Positions 7,745 through 17,022 of a stretch of 64,000 bases of DNA are shown here, in pieces. Made by a program: the position numbers and the translations under genes. Source of the stretch: SXOA01 sp051004015. GTDB lineage: Bacteria > Planctomycetota > Planctomycetia > Pirellulales > Pirellulaceae. The stretch lies in NCBI GenBank assembly GCA_051004015.1, contig JBPCKT010000033.1:6301-70300 (forward strand), written 5' to 3'. The notes under the pieces are model-generated. The model did no database searches. It was not told the DNA's origin and saw only the letters and a list, made by a program, of their open reading frames with translations. Numbering within the stretch: the first letter of the stretch is position 1; the number at the start of each line of letters is the position of its first letter.

Positions 7745-9352
7745 TTAGTGCGTGTCCGCTGGGGCGCCGTCCAGCAGCGGCATGTCCACTCCGTCCACAA
7801 AGCTCACCAGCGACTTGTTGCGGTACGGCTGCTGGAGCTTGCGGACGGCCTTGGTTTCAATCTGCCGCACCCGCTCGCGCGTGACGGAGAAGATCTTGCC
7901 CACTTCCTCCAGCGTGTAAGCATAGCCGTCGGTCAGGCCGTAGCGGAGGCGGATGATCTCCCGCTCGCGGTAGTTGAGCCCCTGCATGGCCTCTTCGATG
8001 CGGCCCTTGAGCGCCTGCTGATGAGTTTCGTAGAGCGGGTCGTCGTCCCGATGATCCGCCACGAACTCGCCAAAGTAGCTGTCGTCGTGGTCGCCGACCG
8101 GCTGATCGAGCGACAGCGGCTGACGGGACATCTTGATGATGCAGCGGGCATCATCCAGCGAGAGGCCGGCCCTCTTGGCGGTCTCCTCCGGCGTCGGCTC
8201 GCGGCCGAGCTCCTGCACCAAATCGCGGGCTACCGTGCGGACCTTGCTCATCGTGTCGATCATATGCACCGGCACCCGAATGGTGCGGCTCTGGTCGGCG
8301 ATGGCCCGCGTGATGGCCTGGCGGATCCACCAGGTGGCATATGTGCTGAATTTATAGCCGCGGGCGTATTCGAATTTGTCCACCGCCCGCATCAGGCCGG
8401 TATTTCCTTCCTGAATGAGATCCAGGAACGACAGGCCGCGGTTGCGGTATTTCTTGGCGATCGACACTACCAGCCGCAGGTTGCCGGCGGACAGGACCCG
8501 CTTGGCGGCATCGTAGTGCTGGCGATAGATTTCGGTCCGCTCCACCCGCCGTTGCAAAGTGACGGGAGTCTCCAGGGTAATGCGCATCAAATGCACCAGC
8601 TCTTTCCGCAAGTCCTGGTAGCTGCGGCCGTTGGCGGAGCCCGTCACCTTGGCCTCGCGAATCTGGATCCTGAGCGTCTGCATCCGGTTCAGAATCCCGG
8701 TCAGCTTCTCGAACAGCGGCTGGAGGCGGTTGTTCCGCAGGTTCATTTCCTCGATCAGGCGGACCGCTTTGTTCCGCCGGCGGACGAGCCGCTCCCAGGC
8801 AGCGCGGCGAGCTGGAGCTTTCTCGCTGCGACTGACGGCCATGCGGTAGTCGGCATGATTGGCCTTGAGCAGGTGCCGCAGCGTGGCGACGTTCGGCCAG
8901 ATCCGCTTCATGATCCGCTTCTTCTCGGCGGTGTTCGTGACCGAGACTTCAATCGTCCGGTCCAGCCGCAGCTTGCTGTCGCGAACGAGCTCCAGGAATT
9001 CGACGGCTCCTTGCAGGACGTAATCGGTGGCCAGCATGCTGTGGCGGAAGCGGCGGCGAGTCCGCTCGATCTGCTGGGCGGCGGAAACTTCCTCAAACCG
9101 GTTAAGGAGCGGAATGGCCCCCATCTGCATCAGGTACATGCGGACGGGGTCGTCGGTGGCGTCCACGGAGCCGTCGTCGCCGTGCTCATCCGGCAGCTCT
9201 TCGTCGTCGTGCGAATGGGAGAAATCCTCATCCACCGGCACGAACGAGTCCTCCGCATCCCCTCCCAGGCGATCTTCGCCTTCCAGGAGGTCTCCGGCTT
9301 TGCGTTTGGTGCTTTTGGGCGCTTTCGGTTGGTGGGGAAAACTCTTGGTCAT
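7745..9352 (-). CDS. rpoD: Primary-type sigma-70 factor (RpoD/SigA)
   Basis: This is an RNA polymerase sigma subunit that directs promoter recognition. The acidic N-terminus is followed by region 1.2 (DDPVRMYLMQMGAIPLL) and a non-conserved insert. Region 2 reads LRLVVSIAKKYRNRGLSFLDL and includes the core-binding and -10 segment with FSTYATWWIRQAI. Region 3 follows, then region 4 with the helix-turn-helix TLEEVGKIFSVTRERVRQIE. I chose the ATG at 9352 (535 residues) because GGAGG sits 10 bases upstream; the frame stays open further upstream but without conserved sequence. The extreme C-terminus is duplicated at 4224-4271. It could be one of several group 1/2 sigma factors in this genome. Confidence 0.93.
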   Translation of the reverse strand: MTKSFPHQPKAPKSTKRKAGDLLEGEDRLGGDAEDSFVPVDEDFSHSHDDEELPDEHGDDGSVDATDDPVRMYLMQMGAIPLLNRFEEVSAAQQIERTRRRFRHSMLATDYVLQGAVEFLELVRDSKLRLDRTIEVSVTNTAEKKRIMKRIWPNVATLRHLLKANHADYRMAVSRSEKAPARRAAWERLVRRRNKAVRLIEEMNLRNNRLQPLFEKLTGILNRMQTLRIQIREAKVTGSANGRSYQDLRKELVHLMRITLETPVTLQRRVERTEIYRQHYDAAKRVLSAGNLRLVVSIAKKYRNRGLSFLDLIQEGNTGLMRAVDKFEYARGYKFSTYATWWIRQAITRAIADQSRTIRVPVHMIDTMSKVRTVARDLVQELGREPTPEETAKRAGLSLDDARCIIKMSRQPLSLDQPVGDHDDSYFGEFVADHRDDDPLYETHQQALKGRIEEAMQGLNYREREIIRLRYGLTDGYAYTLEEVGKIFSVTRERVRQIETKAVRKLQQPYRNKSLVSFVDGVDMPLLDGAPADTH

Positions 9353-9658
9353 GGGCAGGTGTCCTCCAGCTTGGGTGCCGACTCGCATGGTGTGCGTCAG
9401 TGACGGCAAGTCAAAAGCAAGGAAGGTGCCAGGGGCGCTTTGAAACGAAACCAGGGTGCTTAACAAGGTGCTGGTGAACAACTTACGGCGGAAGAGAGCG
9501 GAGTCTGGCGGGAGATGGCCTGTTGCCCTGCCGCCACAGCGTTGCCGCGCGTCACCAAACAATCGTAGAGGCCAACTTCAAGAGGAAAAGAGCTGTGGCC
9601 CAAAAGTTCAGGCGGAATTCGGCAGAAAGTTCCGAAAATGCCGGCAGTGCGACCTGCC
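9353..9658. other. Intergenic region upstream of rpoD
   Basis: These 306 bases separate the sigma-factor start from the end of the large membrane-protein gene on the same strand. They must hold the rpoD leader and possibly its promoter. I see the GGAGG ribosome-binding site near 9363-9367 but no clear promoter, terminator hairpin or small gene. Confidence 0.4.
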
Positions 9659-12600
9659 CTAGATCGAGGATCGGGCCATCGGCTCCAGGACGCCGCGCAT
9701 CCATTGCCAGATTTCGGGAAAGGTCTGGCTGAGCAAGGCCACAGCAGTCAGCAGGATCGCAGGAGCAATCATCTGGATCATTGACCAGTTGACGGAGACC
9801 TGCTTGGGATCGGTCCCCACGATCCGGCTCAGGAGCTCATTGCGATCAAACTTCAGATAATACCAGGCCATGACGCAGCCGATGGCCGCCAGCAGGATGG
9901 AAGCCGATAGCCGAACCAGTGGCTCCTGACTGAACGGAAAGGCGTGGGCGCTGAGGAACAGCAAGCAGGCGGCAATCGCCAGCCCCAGTCCCAGGCGGAC
10001 GATGTGATGGAAGAACTGGCGGACGTAAAGGACAATTTCCGTGGCACACAGTTTTTGTTCGGCAATCAGGCGACCGTCTTCATCGGGCTGGACCTCTTGC
10101 AGAGCCTGTTTTGCCTTGCTCAACTCGCGATCATTCACCGTGGGCCGACTGGCCCAGAACAACTCCTGCAAGCCCACCGGTTTTTCCGAGAGGTGTTCGA
10201 AGATTTTCGCCCAGGTATCGGGCCAGCGTTCCCGCAGGGCCTTCGTAAGCTCCTCGAGGCGCCGCGCCAATCCCTTCAGGATTTGGATTAGTTTGAAGAG
10301 CCGCACGCAGCAGAATCCGCCGGCAAAGAGCAGGCGCAAGGTGGGAAAGTTGACCGGCAAAGTGAAGTGGTCGGGGCTTTGCAAGTGCCAGCCCAGGAAC
10401 CCCAGCCAGAGGAGCGCGGCGGCCACGCACAGGATATCGAGCACTACCGGCCGGTTACGCCGCCAGCGGCTCAAGAGGGGGAACAGCAAGTCGCTTCGCA
10501 CTTCTTCCTGCCGCCTTTGGCGCTCGGCGTCGCTGGGCGGTGTGAATGTTGACGGATCCGGTCGGATGATCGTGAATTTGGGGCTGAGAAGGTGCATCTG
10601 GAGGAGCATTCCATAAGCCAGGATGATCAGCGCCGCTGCCAGAAGTTGAGCCGTCATCGCCGGCGAAAGTCCATTCCACATGTCGCTGGTGCGAATGAAC
10701 CAGAGGAAACTGTCCGGATGCGAACCCTCCCCCTCCCATTCCTGCATTTGTCCGGTCCCCGCCAAGGCGAAAATGACCACCAGCGTCAGGATCATCGCCA
10801 GACCGATGCCGCGGGCGGCAATCAGGTGCCAGCTCAGATCGGGCTCCGCCGCCTGGACCGGGGTGGTGGCGGTTTCCGGTTGCGGCCCGCTCTTCAGGCA
10901 CGCGAACAACCTCTTCGCTGTATCGAACAAGTCGCCGACGAGGCCCTGCAGAGTGCGTCCCCGATCGGCCCGCGGCCCGCTCCTCAAGTAGGTGAATGAC
11001 CTCTTCAGTGCGCCGAACAAATCGCCGACCAGGCCCCGCAACGCGCGCCTCCAATCGGCGACAGTTCCGCTTCTCCAATACGTGTCTAGCCGGATCAGGG
11101 CGCCCCACACGTCACCGGCCAGGCCCCATAACGCGCGCCCCCAGTCGGCCAGCAGGCACAGAATCAAGATGAATACCACGCCGTAGCAAAGCACATACTG
11201 GACCACGCTCACGTAATCGCGCTCGCTCGAAGTTTGGACAACCCAGTCATCGAACACTTCCAGCAGCCTGGCAAACAGGATCAGCGCAAACAGGAACGAG
11301 AAGGTGATATAGCAGCGGAAGACATAAATGAGGGATTGAAATTCCGGGGGGTGGTCCGCAGCGGACGCCAATGCTTTGGCCCAGTTCCCGACCAGTTTGG
11401 GAATCAACAGCGCCGCGCAATAAATCGCGGCAGCGACCAGCCACACCAGGCTGGCGATGTACAGCGACACGGGAACGCGACTGCGGATGTGCACGACGGG
11501 CAAGGACGCCGCACCTTTCGGAGGGTCGGCAATTCTCAGGTTGAGAGTGTAATCCGAGTGGTATTCTCTGTCCGTTTCGCTGACGGTGAGCGGACAGATC
11601 CCGGTGGACGAGATGCGAGAAATCCAGACGGGGGGCCGGAGCAACTTGCCCTTTCCGGTCGCATCCTTTTCAAACGGCATGCTGTAGCCCAGCGGCAGCC
11701 CGCCTGGCCAGCCGGACTCCTTGGAATAGGACAGGGTGAGCAGATTGTGCGACGTGTCCTCATTCGCCTCGTCGCTGTCGGCATGATCATCATGTTGGTA
11801 GTGCCCCCGTTCTAGCCCGCGGAGAAATAGAATCGCGTTGTAGAGGCCGTAGTTGGGTTGGCTCGACAACACAATGCTGCGGGAGTTCCCCCCCTGGTCC
11901 TCTCCAAAGGAGAAGCACCAGTCCAGCGCCTCCGGATGCAGAGGATAGGTCGAGCAGACGAGCGTGCCATGCATGATCGAGCGGTATTCAGAGTGCAAGA
12001 ACAGCACGTCCGAGCTGACCAGCATGATTTGCGCGTCCGGGCACTGTTCCTGGATCAGCTCCGTTAGGAAAATGGCGTCGCGGGGGTCCGACGACGAAAT
12101 GCCAACGTATTTGATCCCCTCATTGCGAATCCTCGTCAGAATCTGAGCCAGGATCAGCTCGGCCGTGGGAGCAGTGACCTTGGGCGTCTGCATCGGCGGC
12201 ACGTCCCGCGCCGTGCTGGCATCCTCGAACGGGATCGGCAGACGGGAGCTTTCCGGGCCGAGACTCGCCTGGCCGCTGCGCTCGCGGCGGCGCGATTCCG
12301 CGTAACCGGCGCGGACTTTGGAGATATTGGCGGGGAAGCTGAACTCGATGACTTCAGGTGGCGACGCATCGTTGGTTTGACTGTCCTCGCTCTTGCTGTT
12401 TTCGTTCTCAATTCGTTCCTGCTGCTTCTTTTCCTCCATGTCCTCCTTATGGGCGGCGAGGCCACGCTTGTTGATCGTAATGCTGGATCCATAGCCGGTC
12501 CCTGATTCCGTGAGCCAGGCAATGCGGACCTTTTTCCACGCGTTACGCTCCTGCACATGTTTGATCAGAGCCTGCCTGAGAATTCTGCCATACAGAACGG

Positions 12601-13600
12601 TGGAATGAAGGTCGACATTTCCCTCGCCGGCCAGGTCTCCAAAGCGAGATCGATGGATGGAAACTGCCGTCCCCGTAATGACCAGAAACTTCCCGACACT
12701 CCCGGCATCAACTCCGCCCTGGATCTCGCTGTCGCACCATTGTCGGATCGCCAAAGCCAGCGAATCCGCGCTTCCGGTGAAAAGCGGGCCGGCGACACGA
12801 ATGGTCGGTCGTGAGTCCGGTTTCGGGCGGATTGATTGCGGGCTAGGTTCCGGTGGACAAGTCATCTTCTCCAAAGTCTTGATTTGTCTGACTGCAGCCA
12901 AAAATGCTTCCTTGTGAATGCCGCTGGTGGTGGTTTCTCCAACCAGGTACACCATCAGCAGGTCGATCCGCCGCTGAGAATTCGAGCACTTGCTCAAGGA
13001 GGGACCGTTGCGGCGGTAGAGCAGCACGCCCGGTTCCAAACGATGACGGTTGGCCTGGTCCTGGGGATTCCAAGGAAGGTAGTAGTGGTCCGGCACATAG
13101 CCGTCGGCTCCCAGGGCTTTGTGCAGCGTATCGAGTTGCAAGTCGAATCGGTAATTGGTGGCGGTTTCGATGGGATCAGCCACCATGACGACCAGGAACT
13201 CGAGGAGGCCGACGTTGTCCTTGATCGCTTTGGACAGATCAGTCTGGTCCTTGCCCCTCTCGACTGCCGGAGTCGGACCGAGCCATTCCGCCGAGGCCCT
13301 CATGCGGCCTTTTTCCGGCAGTGGCATTTCCACGCTCAGATTGCCAAGGACGGAGGGCTCAACCACTTTGGAGGGCTGCAATGTCAGGCCAAGGAATTCT
13401 CGGAGTGGGGCCCGCAGCCTGTCGTTTGCGTCCGAGCTCGCCGCCTCGCTTGCCGCGTGCGAAGTCGGTGGCGCACCGCCCCCTTTGTCCTCGGCCGGCT
13501 GGTTCCCTCGCTGCACCAGGAACGCGCCCCCCAGCAGGGTCACGAGAATCAGCCATATCGGCATGGATGGCCGGGTCGATTGTGATTCGGATCCAGGCAT
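9659..13600 (-). CDS. Very large polytopic membrane protein with a periplasmic-binding-like region
   Basis: I do not recognise this 1313-residue protein. From the ATG at 13600 it has an N-terminal membrane anchor (MPIWLILVTLLGGAFLVQRG, about 13-32) and then about 680 polar residues. Part of this (VRIAWLTESGTGYGSS at about 358; ILTRIRNEGIKYVGISSSDP then ...QIMLVSSDVLF at about 487-535) resembles a type I periplasmic-binding fold split by a charged insert. The C-terminal half has about nine hydrophobic segments between 710 and 1300. Three 30-residue repeats of the type ADWRRALRGLVGDLFGALKR lie at about 817-906. The architecture suggests an envelope sensor or transporter-like protein binding a small ligand outside. 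A frame extension to 13735 is open but seems non-coding. Confidence 0.7.
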   Translation of the reverse strand: MPGSESQSTRPSMPIWLILVTLLGGAFLVQRGNQPAEDKGGGAPPTSHAASEAASSDANDRLRAPLREFLGLTLQPSKVVEPSVLGNLSVEMPLPEKGRMRASAEWLGPTPAVERGKDQTDLSKAIKDNVGLLEFLVVMVADPIETATNYRFDLQLDTLHKALGADGYVPDHYYLPWNPQDQANRHRLEPGVLLYRRNGPSLSKCSNSQRRIDLLMVYLVGETTTSGIHKEAFLAAVRQIKTLEKMTCPPEPSPQSIRPKPDSRPTIRVAGPLFTGSADSLALAIRQWCDSEIQGGVDAGSVGKFLVITGTAVSIHRSRFGDLAGEGNVDLHSTVLYGRILRQALIKHVQERNAWKKVRIAWLTESGTGYGSSITINKRGLAAHKEDMEEKKQQERIENENSKSEDSQTNDASPPEVIEFSFPANISKVRAGYAESRRRERSGQASLGPESSRLPIPFEDASTARDVPPMQTPKVTAPTAELILAQILTRIRNEGIKYVGISSSDPRDAIFLTELIQEQCPDAQIMLVSSDVLFLHSEYRSIMHGTLVCSTYPLHPEALDWCFSFGEDQGGNSRSIVLSSQPNYGLYNAILFLRGLERGHYQHDDHADSDEANEDTSHNLLTLSYSKESGWPGGLPLGYSMPFEKDATGKGKLLRPPVWISRISSTGICPLTVSETDREYHSDYTLNLRIADPPKGAASLPVVHIRSRVPVSLYIASLVWLVAAAIYCAALLIPKLVGNWAKALASAADHPPEFQSLIYVFRCYITFSFLFALILFARLLEVFDDWVVQTSSERDYVSVVQYVLCYGVVFILILCLLADWGRALWGLAGDVWGALIRLDTYWRSGTVADWRRALRGLVGDLFGALKRSFTYLRSGPRADRGRTLQGLVGDLFDTAKRLFACLKSGPQPETATTPVQAAEPDLSWHLIAARGIGLAMILTLVVIFALAGTGQMQEWEGEGSHPDSFLWFIRTSDMWNGLSPAMTAQLLAAALIILAYGMLLQMHLLSPKFTIIRPDPSTFTPPSDAERQRRQEEVRSDLLFPLLSRWRRNRPVVLDILCVAAALLWLGFLGWHLQSPDHFTLPVNFPTLRLLFAGGFCCVRLFKLIQILKGLARRLEELTKALRERWPDTWAKIFEHLSEKPVGLQELFWASRPTVNDRELSKAKQALQEVQPDEDGRLIAEQKLCATEIVLYVRQFFHHIVRLGLGLAIAACLLFLSAHAFPFSQEPLVRLSASILLAAIGCVMAWYYLKFDRNELLSRIVGTDPKQVSVNWSMIQMIAPAILLTAVALLSQTFPEIWQWMRGVLEPMARSSI
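10880..11149 (-). repeat. Three tandem 90-bp in-frame repeats inside the large membrane-protein gene
   Basis: Each unit encodes about 30 residues of the pattern AD-x-(G/R)RxLxGLxGD(V/L)(W/F)xxxxR-x5-(W/R)SG. The three units are diverged from one another, which indicates an old duplication rather than a recent slippage event. The predicted segments are amphipathic helices between two membrane spans. Confidence 0.75.
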
Positions 13601-13727
13601 GGTCAGTTCCGCGGAACAGGGCCTATCGCGGGGTAAGCCAAACCCTCTATCTATTAAAATCGCAATTGGCGCGCAAAACCGGGCCAAAATTCTCAGAATT
13701 TTTTTCCGTGGCCCTGCGGTGTGAGCC

Positions 13728-14447
13728 TCAGGCAATGCTGTAGCCGCCGTCCACCGGCAGAATCACGCCGGTGATGAACGCGGCAGCGGGGGAGCAGAGA
13801 AACAGAGCAGCGCCGGCAACGTCTTCCGATCGTCCCCAGCGGGCGAGCGGAGTCCGGTCGATGATGGCCTGGCGGCGGGCAGGATCCGCCGTAAGTGCCT
13901 GCGTCAGTGGGGTTTCAATCCACCCCGGGGCGATGGCGTTGACGCGGATGCCGTCGGCCGCCCAGGCAATGGCCAGGGATTTTGTGAGCTGGGCGATACC
14001 TCCCTTGCTGGCGCTATATGCCGGCGCGGCGCCGCTGCCGAAGTAGCTCAGCATCGATGCGGTATTCAGGACGCAGCCGCCAGATTCCTTCAGCAATGGC
14101 CGGGCAGCGGTGCATAATCGCATCGCGCCGGTGAGATTGACATCCAACACTTCCGCGAAGACAGCAGGATCATGCTCGGCACCGCCGCGGCGAATGATGC
14201 CGGAGCAATTGACGAGAACGTCGAGCCTGGAAAGGGTAGCGATGAGCCGAGCGATCTGCTCGCCGCTCCGCACGTCGAGGAGCTCGTTGCGAATCGGAGC
14301 GTCGTTCTTGTCTCGACCAGCAGCATCCACCTCAGCCTGGGAAACACCGGTCGCGACGACCTGGTCCCCCCGCGCGGCAAAGGCCACCGCGATGGCCCGC
14401 CCGATGCCGCTGGTGCCGCCGGAGATGAGGACCTGCTTACTGGTCAT
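13728..14447 (-). CDS. Short-chain dehydrogenase/reductase (SDR family)
   Basis: This 239-residue protein is a classical SDR oxidoreductase using NAD(P)(H). The cofactor loop GGTSGIG is at residues 10-16 and the structural NCSG at 80-83. The catalytic serine is in TASMLS (S131), and Tyr144 and Lys148 form YSASK. VNAIAPGWIETPLT and the C-terminal GVILPVDGGYSI are typical of the FabG/sugar-dehydrogenase branch. The substrate cannot be read from the sequence; a 3-ketoacyl or sugar/polyol substrate is plausible. The start overlaps the end of the upstream PDZ-protein gene by 11 bases, so the two are co-transcribed. Confidence 0.92.
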   Translation of the reverse strand: MTSKQVLISGGTSGIGRAIAVAFAARGDQVVATGVSQAEVDAAGRDKNDAPIRNELLDVRSGEQIARLIATLSRLDVLVNCSGIIRRGGAEHDPAVFAEVLDVNLTGAMRLCTAARPLLKESGGCVLNTASMLSYFGSGAAPAYSASKGGIAQLTKSLAIAWAADGIRVNAIAPGWIETPLTQALTADPARRQAIIDRTPLARWGRSEDVAGAALFLCSPAAAFITGVILPVDGGYSIA

Positions 14448-15999
14448 CCGCCCGCTTCTTCAGCGTCACCACCGCGGTCTTCTTCGTTCCCGCGCGCTCG
14501 TACTCCACGCGGACTTTCTCCCCCGCTTTGCGACCATAGATGGAAATCGTCAGGTCGGCGAAATCCTTGATTCCCAAGCCGTCCACGGTGCGAACGACAT
14601 CCCCTTCCCGCAGCCCCGCCTGGAACGCACCGGAATCAGGAAAAATGGACGTGAGCGCCAGGGGCGAAGTGCCGATATCCGCATTCACCCCCATCATCGC
14701 CTCACCGCGGGCCTGCACTTGCAAATTCGGCTTCTGCTCGCGGAGTTTTCTCAGTCCTGGCCGTGTGACGTTTGTGTCGCGAATCTGCAAATTGCTGAGG
14801 TTCGGGAGCTCGGCCATGTGCTGCAAGGAAGCATCGGTGATCTTCGCGCCGCTGACCGCAATGCTCCAGATCTCCGGCACGTCCTTCAAGACCCTCAGGC
14901 CGTCGTCGCCGCCGCGCCACTGTTTTCCCAGCATCAGCGAAGCGGTCGTCTCGACCTCCCCTTCTTCGATACCGATGATGCCGCCGCCGCCGAAGTCAAA
15001 GCCAATGATGGCGTCCGCCTCCAGAATCTCTACCCGCTCGGCGAGCGCGGGGGGCGGTTCGAGAATCTGAGCGTCCGCCACCGCGGGAGCCGCAGGGGGC
15101 TCGGCAAGTTCCTGGAACTCCTTCGGCAACTGCGCGGGCTCGCCAGGCTTGATGTCGGCAGGTTTTTCTTCAATCGCCGGCTTGTCATCGAGGGGCGGCG
15201 CTTCCTCGACAGCGGGCGCTGGAAGTGCTACGGCGGGAAGTACAGGCACTGGGGGAACAGGGGGAGGCGGGAGCGCTGGCGCATCCCCTCCAAAATCAAA
15301 TCTGGCTGGCGGCTCTTCGGCAGCCTTGGCCGCTCCTTCGAACAGACGGCCAATTAAACCGAAGATGCCTCCCTCCGCTTTGGCGGGCACGGGTTCTGGC
15401 ACTACGAGATCGAAGGCTTCTTCAATGACAACCGGGCCACCGAATGGATCCGCCGCGTCGACGACCACCATCCCTCCGCCCATGATGACGGGGCCTCCGC
15501 CGAGCATCATGCCGTCCCCCCCGAAAACCGCTCCGTTCTTTTTGAGGCTGGCCACTGCCCGATCATGGCGGAAATGTTTCTGGCGGACGTGCATCTCCGC
15601 GGCCATGGTCCGCAGGCCCGGCTTCCCTTTCGCGCTCAGGCTATCCAGTACGTGCGTGATGCGGGCCAGAGTCTTTTCGTCACCGGTCATCGCAATCCGT
15701 TCGAGCGATGCGCCGCTCCGCCAGGCAACCTCCGCGCTCTCGCTGACAATCCCGCGGGCAAGCACATCCACGGCTGCCGGTCCCATCTGGGACAGCTTCT
15801 CGGCAGCCGCTTCACGCACGTCGAAGGAATCGGAATCCAGGTCCGCCAGCAATTGTTGCAACTGCTCCGCGGAGACCTTGGGCGCGGCGGAAGTTGGAAC
15901 TCCCTCCTGCGCATGAAGGGACAGGCTCGCGACAAGGAGCGCGGCGCAAGTCCCTGTCGCCAAGGCGAGCCGCCACAGCCGATGTGTGATGCGTTGCAT
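14437..15999 (-). CDS. Secreted PDZ-domain protein with HEAT-like and leucine-rich segments
   Basis: The 520-residue protein has a signal peptide (MQRITHRLWRLALATGTCAA, cleavage after SLHAQ). An alpha-helical segment follows (LQQLLADLDSDSFDVREAAAEKL, HEAT-like, about 45-115), with DSDSFDVREAA as its clearest repeat. A Gly/Pro/Ala-rich low-complexity middle (about 150-330) comes next. One or two leucine-rich units (GAKITDASLQHMAELPNL) precede a C-terminal PDZ domain (IFPDSGAFQAGLREGDVV, about 435-515). It probably acts outside the inner membrane as a scaffold or peptide-binding protein. There is no protease catalytic domain, so it is not a DegP-type enzyme. It is encoded upstream of, and overlapping, the SDR gene. 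Confidence 0.8.
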   Translation of the reverse strand: MQRITHRLWRLALATGTCAALLVASLSLHAQEGVPTSAAPKVSAEQLQQLLADLDSDSFDVREAAAEKLSQMGPAAVDVLARGIVSESAEVAWRSGASLERIAMTGDEKTLARITHVLDSLSAKGKPGLRTMAAEMHVRQKHFRHDRAVASLKKNGAVFGGDGMMLGGGPVIMGGGMVVVDAADPFGGPVVIEEAFDLVVPEPVPAKAEGGIFGLIGRLFEGAAKAAEEPPARFDFGGDAPALPPPPVPPVPVLPAVALPAPAVEEAPPLDDKPAIEEKPADIKPGEPAQLPKEFQELAEPPAAPAVADAQILEPPPALAERVEILEADAIIGFDFGGGGIIGIEEGEVETTASLMLGKQWRGGDDGLRVLKDVPEIWSIAVSGAKITDASLQHMAELPNLSNLQIRDTNVTRPGLRKLREQKPNLQVQARGEAMMGVNADIGTSPLALTSIFPDSGAFQAGLREGDVVRTVDGLGIKDFADLTISIYGRKAGEKVRVEYERAGTKKTAVVTLKKRADDQ

Positions 16000-16179
16000 A
16001 GCAGTCCTCCCCGAAAGTTCCTCACTCGCCAGCCACCAATCCTACGCCAAAACGTCGGTTGCTGTCGAGAGAAACTGCCCGCGGTTGCCGAGCGATTACT
16101 ATCGGCAAATCCAGGCCCGGCAATGCTTTTTGTCCCTTATTTCAGTATTTTTTCGGTTATCGGGATTGCGGTGCGAGGG

Positions 16180-16926
16180 TTAGGTCGTCAGCGGCAGCGG
16201 CTCGGCGGCGAACTGGACATATAGCTCCCCGGCCGAGCCGAGGACGTCGGACTTGCGGGGTAGGTGCCAGCCGGCGATGCGGGCCCGGCGGATGACCCCT
16301 TTCTCCAGCCGCTCGCTGAAGAGCCGCGTCGTCGCCCAGGATTCACCCCATCTGTTCAGTTCCACCTGCGTGGCCACGAAATCGGAGGGATGCACCATCT
16401 CCACGTAGGCGAACGGGGTATCGCGGGGCTGATAGACGACGAGGCTGGGCCGGTGGGAACTATCGGTGGCGGAGAGCGCGAGTGGGAATTGCCCGTATTC
16501 CAGCCGTTGCAGTTGCAGCCGCTCCAGCGAATTGGCCGCGGGGCTCCCCGCGCCCCACACTTCACCCGTTGGCATGCCTGTAGCCACGACCGTTTCCGGA
16601 TAGCTGTCCAGCAAGCTCGTCTGCATGGAGACGATCATCTCCACTCCAATCCCCTGCCGGCTTTCGTCCCAGCGAGCCCGCCAATAAACGGACGGCTGGA
16701 CTTGATGCGGCGCGAGCGGTTCATAGAGGGCGACCAGGTCGTTGCCGCGGCCGTAGACCTCGACCAACTTGAGCGACTTAGCGACAGGAGACTCGGCGGG
16801 CAGAAGTTGCATGAAGCGACCGTTGCTGGCGGAGCAGAGGAAACCTTGCTCCGGATGGGCAACATCCACGCGCGTGATCGTCCCCGATATCTCCAGGCAG
16901 CCTTCCGTTCCATCAAGCTTCCACAT
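16180..16926 (-). CDS. Conserved-looking cytoplasmic protein of unknown function
   Basis: The function is unknown. The 248-residue protein has no signal peptide or membrane segment and appears beta-rich (CLEISGTITRVDV, RLQLQRLEYGQFPLALSAT, LVVYQPRDTPFAYVEMVHP). The ATG at 16926 is preceded by GAAAGGA at a good distance, which supports this start. A short gap of about 96 bases separates it from the upstream beta-propeller gene on the same strand, so it may be the last gene of that operon. No catalytic motif is recognised. Confidence 0.65.
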   Translation of the reverse strand: MWKLDGTEGCLEISGTITRVDVAHPEQGFLCSASNGRFMQLLPAESPVAKSLKLVEVYGRGNDLVALYEPLAPHQVQPSVYWRARWDESRQGIGVEMIVSMQTSLLDSYPETVVATGMPTGEVWGAGSPAANSLERLQLQRLEYGQFPLALSATDSSHRPSLVVYQPRDTPFAYVEMVHPSDFVATQVELNRWGESWATTRLFSERLEKGVIRRARIAGWHLPRKSDVLGSAGELYVQFAAEPLPLTT

Positions 16927-17022
16927 GCGGTGGTCCTTTCTTCATTGTTAACGGGCACCTACAGCCATCAGAGTACCAGTCTTGGGAATATCGGCAACTT
17001 GCGCTCCTCCGCTTCGCCAAGG

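Noticed and set aside
7748..9403. Plus-strand frame of about 550 codons opposite rpoD
   Set aside because: It is antisense to an unmistakable sigma factor and has no recognisable domain.
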